Origin: JACMLD01 sp038207265
GTDB taxonomy: Bacteria; Bacteroidota; Bacteroidia; Chitinophagales; Chitinophagaceae
Direction of reading: 5' to 3'
DNA length: 64,000 nucleotides
Assembly (NCBI GenBank): GCA_038207265.1
Contig: JBBQZZ010000002.1
Location: 124,001-188,000 of the forward strand
Shown: in pieces, positions 58,542 through 64,000 of the stretch
How the letters are laid out: every line of letters starts with the position of its first letter
Position numbering within the stretch: position 1 is the first letter of the stretch
Made by a program: the position numbers and the translations under genes
Notes under the pieces: model-generated
Databases searched by the model: none
Seen by the model: only the letters and a program-made list of their open reading frames with translations
Told to the model about the DNA's origin: nothing

Positions 58542-59633
58542 ATGCAAGCAACAGAAACAAAAAATATGAAAGAGCTCGTTCAGGAAAAATGGAGCAAACG
58601 TCCATTGATTATTTCGGGTCCCTGTAGTGCCGAGACCGAAGAACAAATGATAGCAACAGCTACAAGACTTGCCAAAACAGGTAAGATTGATATGCTTCGT
58701 GCAGGTATATGGAAGCCTCGCACCAGGCCTGGTATGTTTGAAGGTATAGGTGCAAAAGGGCTACCCTGGCTGCTGCAATCCAAAAAATTAACAGGTTTAC
58801 CAACTACTGTTGAAGTAGCAACCGGCAAACAGGTAGAAGATGCACTTACATTTGATGTTGATGTACTGTGGGTAGGTGCCCGCACTACCGTAAATCCATT
58901 TAGTGTGCAGGAAGTAGCCGATGCTTTGAGAGGTGTAGATGTTCCTGTCTTAATTAAAAATCCCATTAACCCTGATCTCGAACTGTGGGGTGGTGCTGTT
59001 GAACGCGTCGCGAGAGCCGGCATTAAACAGATTGGTTTGATACATCGTGGATTTTCTTCTTATGGAAATACAGAATATCGTAATGCCCCTATGTGGCACC
59101 TGGCCATTGAAATGAAACGTCGTAACCCGGGTATGATGATCATCAATGATCCTTCACATATTTGCGGTCGCAGGGATATATTACTGGAAGTAGCACAGGA
59201 AGCCATTGATCTTGATTTTGATGGTTTGATGATTGAGAGTCATATTGATCCGGACAATGCATGGAGCGACGCCAAGCAGCAGGTTACACCAGAAAAATTG
59301 GCTGAAATGCTGGATGCCATTATCTGGCGCAAAGAAGACATCAACTCTGAAGAACTGCATGCAGCCATGGAAAAAATGCGTGCACAGATCAATCAGCTGG
59401 ATGACGAATTGATGCAGATACTGGGACAACGGATGAAGATTGCCGATAAGATAGGGGAATACAAAAAGAACAATGGCATAACCATTTTGCAAACCAATCG
59501 CTGGAATGAAATCCTGGAAAGAGCATTTAAAAAAGGAGAGAAGCTGGGGCTGGGAAAAGAATTTATCACTAAATATTTTGATGCCATTCACATGGAAAGC
59601 ATCAATCACCAGAATAAAGTGATGAATAGTTAA
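58542..59633 (+). CDS. aroF: Bifunctional DAHP synthase / chorismate mutase
   Basis: 363 residues. The N-terminal part (1-about 260) is a type I beta/KDO8P-like DAHP synthase: PLIISGPCSAETEEQM, RAGIWKPRTRPGMFEGIG, WVGARTTVNPFSVQEVA, LIKNPINPDL, HRGFSSYG and HICGRRDILLEVA. From about 270 a type II (AroQ) chorismate mutase helix domain: AAMEKMRAQINQLDDELMQILGQRMKIADKIGEYKKNNGITILQTNRWNEIL. It makes the first shikimate pathway intermediate and converts chorismate to prephenate; the fused mutase likely gives feedback by prephenate. The symbol could also be aroG or aroA depending on the source. Confidence 0.9.
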   Translation: MQATETKNMKELVQEKWSKRPLIISGPCSAETEEQMIATATRLAKTGKIDMLRAGIWKPRTRPGMFEGIGAKGLPWLLQSKKLTGLPTTVEVATGKQVEDALTFDVDVLWVGARTTVNPFSVQEVADALRGVDVPVLIKNPINPDLELWGGAVERVARAGIKQIGLIHRGFSSYGNTEYRNAPMWHLAIEMKRRNPGMMIINDPSHICGRRDILLEVAQEAIDLDFDGLMIESHIDPDNAWSDAKQQVTPEKLAEMLDAIIWRKEDINSEELHAAMEKMRAQINQLDDELMQILGQRMKIADKIGEYKKNNGITILQTNRWNEILERAFKKGEKLGLGKEFITKYFDAIHMESINHQNKVMNS

Positions 59634-59885
59634 GCCCCATGGCTCCTTCAAGGGGAACTAAGTTCGGACTATCTTTCAGTCATTTATATTTTTCGGGCTG
59701 GAAGATATATTAATATACAAACAGTATTTCGTCATTGGGCATCGTTGCTGACTGCCCAACATAAGGTGCGGGGTCGCAGGCTGGTACAGTAGAATAATTA
59801 AGCGCGACAACAATTCAAAAGACCATGCATAGTAGCAAATTCAATTTAATTAACCAGTTTCAAAGCCCCTTGAGGGGATGGGGGT
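59634..59885. other. 250-base spacer in the aro operon with hairpins
   Basis: Hairpin TTGGGCA / TGCCCAA (59735-59759) without T-run, and CCCCTTGAGGGG (59866-59877) eight bases before aroB. No ORF. It may hold a second promoter or an RNA-processing site; nothing conclusive. Confidence 0.45.
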
Positions 59886-60902
59886 ATGAAAACTACTTAT
59901 AAATTTTCCAACAGCAGCGTTGATTATTATTTAGCCAATGGCATCAGTCTTCTGAAAGATATTACTGATCCGGCTAATGCTTTTATCATTACAGATGAAA
60001 ATATTTTTGTCGCGCATGCCAAAAGATTCAAAAACTGGAATACGATTGTTATAAAGGCGGGAGAAGAGTTTAAAATACAGGCAACGGTGGATACCTTGAT
60101 TGAGCAACTGATTGAAATGGGTGCTGATCGAACTTCAACTTTAGTTGGCGTTGGCGGAGGGGTAATTACTGATCTTACAGGTTATGTTGCCTCCGTTTAT
60201 ATGCGTGGAATCAGATTTGGATTTATTCCCACAACCATACTTTCCATGGTGGATGCCAGTATTGGAGGAAAGAATGGTATAGATGTAGGGGTATATAAAA
60301 ACATGGTGGGCATTATTCGTCAGCCCTCCTTTATCCTGCATGATATGGTTTTTGTAAATACTTTACCACAGCATGAATGGGTAAATGGATTTGCAGAAAT
60401 TATCAAACATGCCTGCATCAAAGATGCGGCGATGTTCCGGCAACTGGAAAAAAAATCATTGAAAACATACCAAAACAGGAAAATTGATATTTGCGAATTG
60501 ATTAAGCGAAACACCATTTTAAAAACAAAGGTTGTACAGGCCGATGAATTTGAAAAGAGCGAAAGGAAGTTGTTGAATTTTGGACATACGCTGGCGCATG
60601 CCATTGAAAATATGTATGAATTGTCGCATGGGCAGGCTGTTTCAATTGGAATGACTTATGCATGTGGGATATCAGAACAACTGACCGGGTTCAAAGAAAC
60701 AAAAAGGGTCACTGATTTACTGGTAAAATATGGCTTGCCTACTTACGCAGACTTTGATAGAGCAAAAGCATTTGAAATTTTACTAAAGGATAAGAAGAAA
60801 GCAAATACAGAAATGAATTATGTATTGCTTGAAAAAATTGGAAGCGCAGTAGTAAAGCCGATTCCGCTTAAACAATTGGAAAAATTAATTCATCAATTAT
60901 AA
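59886..60902 (+). CDS. aroB: 3-dehydroquinate synthase
   Basis: 338 residues. Turns DAHP into dehydroquinate, using NAD and a metal. Seen: GVGGGVITDLTGYVASVYMRGIRFGFIPTTILSMVDASIGGKNGIDVG (NAD and substrate), KHACIKD, and the metal-ligand His in LLNFGHTLAHAIE and LSHGQAVSIGM. Length is a little shorter than usual (about 355-360). Co-directional with the rest of the operon. Confidence 0.92.
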   Translation: MKTTYKFSNSSVDYYLANGISLLKDITDPANAFIITDENIFVAHAKRFKNWNTIVIKAGEEFKIQATVDTLIEQLIEMGADRTSTLVGVGGGVITDLTGYVASVYMRGIRFGFIPTTILSMVDASIGGKNGIDVGVYKNMVGIIRQPSFILHDMVFVNTLPQHEWVNGFAEIIKHACIKDAAMFRQLEKKSLKTYQNRKIDICELIKRNTILKTKVVQADEFEKSERKLLNFGHTLAHAIENMYELSHGQAVSIGMTYACGISEQLTGFKETKRVTDLLVKYGLPTYADFDRAKAFEILLKDKKKANTEMNYVLLEKIGSAVVKPIPLKQLEKLIHQL

Positions 60903-60956
60903 CAAATTATAAGTTGCTGTTTCATACTGGCAACAAAATCTTTTTGGTAGTACATT

Positions 60957-62288
60957 ATGATTGCAACCATTCAACCATCCGCATTAAGAGGAACAATACA
61001 GGCAGCGGCTTCCAAAAGTTCAATGCAAAGGGCATGTGCTGCCGCGTTGCTGTCGCCTGGAAAAAGCATTATTAAGAATCCTGGTCATTCCAATGATGAC
61101 AATGCCGCCATTGAGATTATACAAAGACTGGGCGCAAAAATACAATGGGTGAATGCTGAACTAATAGTAACCAGTGAAGGGGTTATTCCAGTGGAAGAAG
61201 CAATCAATTGCGGTGAAAGTGGATTGAGTATACGAATGTTTACACCGTTGGTGGCATTGAGTAACAAGCTCATTACGATAGATGGAAACGGAAGCCTGGC
61301 TAAAAGGCCCATGGATTTTTTTGACGAAGTATTACCCCAGTTAAATGTAAAAGCAAAAAGCAGGAATGGGAAGCTTCCTTTAGCAATACAAGGACCGTTG
61401 GTACCTAAAAACATAACGGTTGATGGGTCACTTAGTTCACAATTTCTGACCGGTCTTTTGATGGCATATGCGGCTGCCGGCGCGCAGGATGTTGCTATCA
61501 GTGTGAATAACCTGAAAAGCCGGCCCTATATAGATCTAACCCTTACCGTTATGCGGCATTTTGGTTTGAAAGTGCCGGAGAATAAAAATTACGAATCATT
61601 TTATTTCACTGCGGACATCCAACAAACCCCAGCTTCTGGCTACTTGCCGGACGGACAGGAAAGCTCTCCGGTTCCTATTCATCATTATACAGTAGAAGGC
61701 GATTGGAGCGGTGCAGCGTTCCTGTTAGTTGCCGGAGCAATTGCCGGAGAGATTGTGGTAAAAGGATTGGATGTATTTTCAACCCAGGCAGATAAAGCTA
61801 TATTGCAGGCATTGATTGATTGTGGTGCTGGTATTTCTGTTGAGCCGGAACAAATTACCCTGAGACCTTTACCAATGAAGGCCTTTCATTTCAACGCAAC
61901 GGACTGCCCTGATTTATTTCCTCCTTTGGTTGTATTGGCAGCCTATTGCGAAGGTACAACAGCGATAGAAGGTGTGAGCCGCCTTGCACACAAAGAAAGC
62001 AATCGGGCCATCAGCTTGCAAGAGGAGTTCGGAAAGATGGGTATTGAAATTATTTTGCAGGATGATTTAATGCTCGTTAGAGGAATGCGCAGTGTTAATG
62101 GTACATTGGTCCATTCGCATTATGATCACCGCATAGCAATGGCTTGTGCCGTTGCCGCATTAAAAGCAACCGGAAAGATGACAATAGAGCATGCAGAAGC
62201 AATTGATAAATCTTATCCTGATTTTTACAATCATTTAATCTCATTGGGAGCAACGGTATCATTGAACGCTGAACCTGTTAACAGTTAA
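60957..62288 (+). CDS. aroA: 3-phosphoshikimate 1-carboxyvinyltransferase
   Basis: 443 residues; EPSP synthase. Seen: the N-terminal SKSSMQRACAAALLSPGKS, ESGLSIRMFTPLVAL, the LAKRPM loop of GNGSLAKRPMDFF, GSLSSQFLTGLLMAYAAAGA, and the catalytic Asp/Glu in NATDCPDLFPPLVVLAAYCEG and SHYDHRIAMACAVAAL. The Ser after SKS and other active-site residues look like a distant version of the class, with KSSMQR in place of the common KSISHR. Part of the operon. Confidence 0.9.
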   Translation: MIATIQPSALRGTIQAAASKSSMQRACAAALLSPGKSIIKNPGHSNDDNAAIEIIQRLGAKIQWVNAELIVTSEGVIPVEEAINCGESGLSIRMFTPLVALSNKLITIDGNGSLAKRPMDFFDEVLPQLNVKAKSRNGKLPLAIQGPLVPKNITVDGSLSSQFLTGLLMAYAAAGAQDVAISVNNLKSRPYIDLTLTVMRHFGLKVPENKNYESFYFTADIQQTPASGYLPDGQESSPVPIHHYTVEGDWSGAAFLLVAGAIAGEIVVKGLDVFSTQADKAILQALIDCGAGISVEPEQITLRPLPMKAFHFNATDCPDLFPPLVVLAAYCEGTTAIEGVSRLAHKESNRAISLQEEFGKMGIEIILQDDLMLVRGMRSVNGTLVHSHYDHRIAMACAVAALKATGKMTIEHAEAIDKSYPDFYNHLISLGATVSLNAEPVNS

Positions 62289-62299
62289 AATAAAAAACA

Positions 62300-63304
62300 T
62301 TGAATTCATTCGGTCGTCTATTCCGGGTAAATATTTTTGGAGAATCGCACGGCGAATCTGCAGGCATCAACATAGATGGCTGCCCGGCTGGTTTACTTTT
62401 AAGTACAGCAGATTTTTCAGCAGACATTGAAAGAAGAAAAGGTGGTACACAGAAAGGTGTCACACCGCGCAAGGAAGATGATCTACCTATTTTCAAAAGT
62501 GGGGTATTCAACGGTAAAACAACCGGCGCACCCATTACTATCTTATTTGAAAATAAAAATATCCGCAGTAATGATTATGAAAAGCAACGGTCAGTACCAA
62601 GACCCGGCCATGCGGATTTTGTTGCACACGCAAAATTTGGCGGACATGAAGATTTCAGGGGTGGCGGACATTTCAGTGGCAGACTAACTGTTTGCCTGGT
62701 GGCCGCTGGAGTGATTGCGAAGAAATTGCTGAATCTTACACCGCTGTCAATTAAAGTAAACGCTACAATTCTTGAAATAGGCGGTGAAACGGATCTTGAA
62801 AAAGGATTACAGAAAGCCATTGATGCAAAGGATTCAGTAGGTGGTATTGTTGAATGCCGTGTAATTGATTTACCTGTTGGATTGGGGGAACCATTTTTTG
62901 ATTCAGTTGAGTCTGTAATCAGTCACGCTGTTTTTGCTATTCCTGCTATAAGGGGTATTGAATTCGGAACCGGGTTTGCTGCCGCAAAAATGTTTGGAGT
63001 TGAACATAACGATGTAATAGAAGATAAAACAGGCAAAACAAAATCAAATCACGCAGGTGGAGTAGTGGGTGGCATCACCAATAGTAATGAGCTAGTGTTC
63101 AGAATTGCTGTGAAACCTACCTCATCTACACCCAAAGAACAGCAAACATTGAATTGGGAAACCGGGAATATCGAATCTTTTTCAGTAAAGGGAAGGCATG
63201 ATCTGTGTATCGCACTACGTGTACCGGTTGTATTGGAAGCAGTGACCGCCCTGGTACTGGCAGATTTACTTTTGCTGGAACAACACATTAAAAGAATATT
63301 GTAA
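62300..63304 (+). CDS. aroC: Chorismate synthase
   Basis: 334 residues, start codon TTG (62300). FMN enzyme that makes chorismate. Seen: the N-terminal NSFGRLFRVNIFGESHGESAG, RPGHADFVAHAKFGGHEDFRGGGHFSGRLT, NHAGGVVGGITNSNELVFRIAVKPTSST, and RHDLCIALRVPVVLEAVTALVLADL. The TTG start, 11 bases after the aroA stop, is the only one that gives the family's N terminus; this may lower its translation. A little shorter than the usual about 360 residues. Last enzyme gene of the operon. Confidence 0.92.
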   Translation: MNSFGRLFRVNIFGESHGESAGINIDGCPAGLLLSTADFSADIERRKGGTQKGVTPRKEDDLPIFKSGVFNGKTTGAPITILFENKNIRSNDYEKQRSVPRPGHADFVAHAKFGGHEDFRGGGHFSGRLTVCLVAAGVIAKKLLNLTPLSIKVNATILEIGGETDLEKGLQKAIDAKDSVGGIVECRVIDLPVGLGEPFFDSVESVISHAVFAIPAIRGIEFGTGFAAAKMFGVEHNDVIEDKTGKTKSNHAGGVVGGITNSNELVFRIAVKPTSSTPKEQQTLNWETGNIESFSVKGRHDLCIALRVPVVLEAVTALVLADLLLLEQHIKRIL

Positions 63305-63313
63305 CTTGTAAGC

Positions 63314-63619
63314 ATGCCAATTATATACCACGTAACAACGGCAGCAGCCTGGAATAGTGCACAGAAGAACGGGACCTATGAATCGCCTTCTTTGGCCAAA
63401 GAGGGTTTTATTCATTGTTCGCAACAAGAACAGGTGGCAGGGGTTTTGGATCGCTATTTTTCTGATCAAAAAGATTTGGTAAAGCTTGTAATTGATACAG
63501 ATAAACTCAACAGTCAGTTTATTTACGAGTGGTCGCCATCTACTTCTGCAACTTTTCCTCATGTATATGGTCCCATCAATCTTAATGCTGTGGTTGAAGT
63601 AGAGAAAATTGGATTGTAA
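63314..63619 (+). CDS. DUF952 family protein
   Basis: 101 residues, ten bases after aroC. Typical DUF952 sequence: IIYHVTTAAAWNSAQKNGTYESPSLAKEGFIHCSQQEQVAGVLDRYF and VKLVIDTDKLNSQFIYE ... FPHVYGPINLNAVVEV. Small cytosolic fold related to glutathione-transferase-like or ADP-ribosyl domains; function unknown. Probably read with the aro operon because of the short gap, but without a clear link. Confidence 0.85.
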   Translation: MPIIYHVTTAAAWNSAQKNGTYESPSLAKEGFIHCSQQEQVAGVLDRYFSDQKDLVKLVIDTDKLNSQFIYEWSPSTSATFPHVYGPINLNAVVEVEKIGL

Positions 63620-63710
63620 ACAAGGAATTAGGTTTAGGAATTTGGAAAAGGGACCGAAATTTTCAGCTGCAACTATTACAGGAACAAATGTCTAATTCCT
63701 GATACCGCTT

Positions 63711-64000
63711 TTACTTCTTCTTTTCCTTATCAGCGTCTTTAAAATCAGAAAAAGGAATGTCCATCACTTCATATTTTTTCTCATCTGGCCAGGAGTAATG
63801 CCACCATTCTGTATCAAACAATTTGAACCCGTATTTCTCCATAATATCTTTAAGCATTTTTCTGTTTTGTAATGCATCAAAGGGCAGGTTCATAAAACTA
63901 TGGTGCGCAGTATCACTGAAATTATCAAAGTAAGTGGGCATCTGTAATTCTTTACCATTACCGGTATAAATAACAGTCAGGTCAACTGCCAGGCCCCTGT
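63711..64000 (-). CDS. D-alanyl-D-alanine dipeptidase (VanX-like), partial
   Basis: Only the C-terminal 95 residues are in the window; the gene runs off the right edge. Seen: GLAVDLTVIYTGNGKEL (the family's AVDLT with a metal ligand), MPTYFDNFSDTAHH, NRKMLKDIMEKYGF, and the catalytic Glu and metal His in FDTEWWHYSWPDEKKYEV. M15D metallopeptidase that cuts D-Ala-D-Ala, in recycling of wall peptides. The tail FSDFKDADKEKKK is Lys-rich. There is no resistance cluster around it. Confidence 0.82.
   Translation of the reverse strand, partial: RGLAVDLTVIYTGNGKELQMPTYFDNFSDTAHHSFMNLPFDALQNRKMLKDIMEKYGFKLFDTEWWHYSWPDEKKYEVMDIPFSDFKDADKEKKK

Noticed and set aside
59735..59759. Terminator splitting the aro operon before aroB
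   Set aside because: Stem of seven pairs with no T-run; more likely a structural or repeat hairpin.
1..64000. tRNA, rRNA, tmRNA or RNase P genes
   Set aside because: I looked through the intergenic stretches for T-arm-like and other conserved motifs and found none; a covariance scan was not possible here.

Overview
The window is a chromosomal, mostly housekeeping segment of a member of the Bacteroidota, most like the Chitinophagaceae. The evidence is: two secreted proteins with type IX secretion C-terminal sorting domains, Bacteroidota promoter boxes (TTG or TTTG, about 19 bases, TAnnTTTG) in front of several genes, no consistent Shine-Dalgarno sequences, a Bacteroidota-type EF-G2 paralogue, a DUF6702/HupE pair, a 7TMR-DISM histidine kinase, and many SusD-free, lipobox-bearing envelope proteins. 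I see no tRNA, rRNA, CRISPR array, prophage or complete insertion sequence.

Layout. 1-6.3 kb: a terminator from off-window, trmN6, tsaD and three tandem MacB-like ABC permeases, all minus strand, with GTTGA-rich repeats in the spacers. 6.4-11 kb: a coiled-coil protein, EF-G2, a DinB-like protein, a probable gene remnant and a lipoprotein. 11-14 kb: two paralogous T9SS cargo proteins. 14-20.8 kb: M1 peptidase, HupE-like and DUF6702 proteins, an esterase lipoprotein, a CNNM/CorC protein and a PAP2 phosphatase. 20.9-30.7 kb: sulfatase/LTA-synthase-like protein, methyltransferase, glmM, cysteine desulfurase, CHRD lipoprotein, GH13 enzyme, DISM sensor kinase. 30.8-35.3 kb: ftsK, lolA, ubiX, a thioredoxin-like protein. 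35.3-35.8 kb: a gene-free stretch full of terminators and a repeated motif. 35.8-45.1 kb: an alpha-oxoamine synthase, an alkaline phosphatase-like enzyme, a DUF4397 lipoprotein, class II aldolase, a protein with kinase-like motifs, a metal-receptor protein, a 650-base RNA-like/repeat region and cystathionine beta-synthase. 45.3-50.5 kb: hydrolase, tex, and an ECF sigma/anti-sigma/DUF6249 unit. 50.9-55 kb: S41 protease and a MurNAc recycling pair. 55-63.3 kb: an aromatic amino acid operon (pheA, aminotransferase, tyrA, DAHP synthase-chorismate mutase, aroB, aroA, aroC). The window ends in DUF952 and a partial D-Ala-D-Ala dipeptidase.

Two regulatory systems stand out. (1) In front of pheA lies a complete transcription attenuator: a consensus promoter, a 24-codon leader peptide with seven consecutive alternating Phe/Tyr codons, a terminator hairpin, and a perfectly placed alternative pairing segment. 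It would couple charged tRNA-Phe/tRNA-Tyr to the whole operon that makes these amino acids. (2) Around the ECF sigma gene there are three copies of TGTAACC-N15-TAGTC, one reading into the sigma gene and two reading into the DUF6249 gene, which gives a likely promoter code for this sigma factor. Further points are a possible small-RNA/repeat family around GGATATTGGAT, a 47-base repeat array of A-B-A-B-A order inside the aro operon, a perfect 16-base operator-like palindrome at the cystathionine beta-synthase start, and a tsaD gene without any ordinary start codon near its conserved N terminus.
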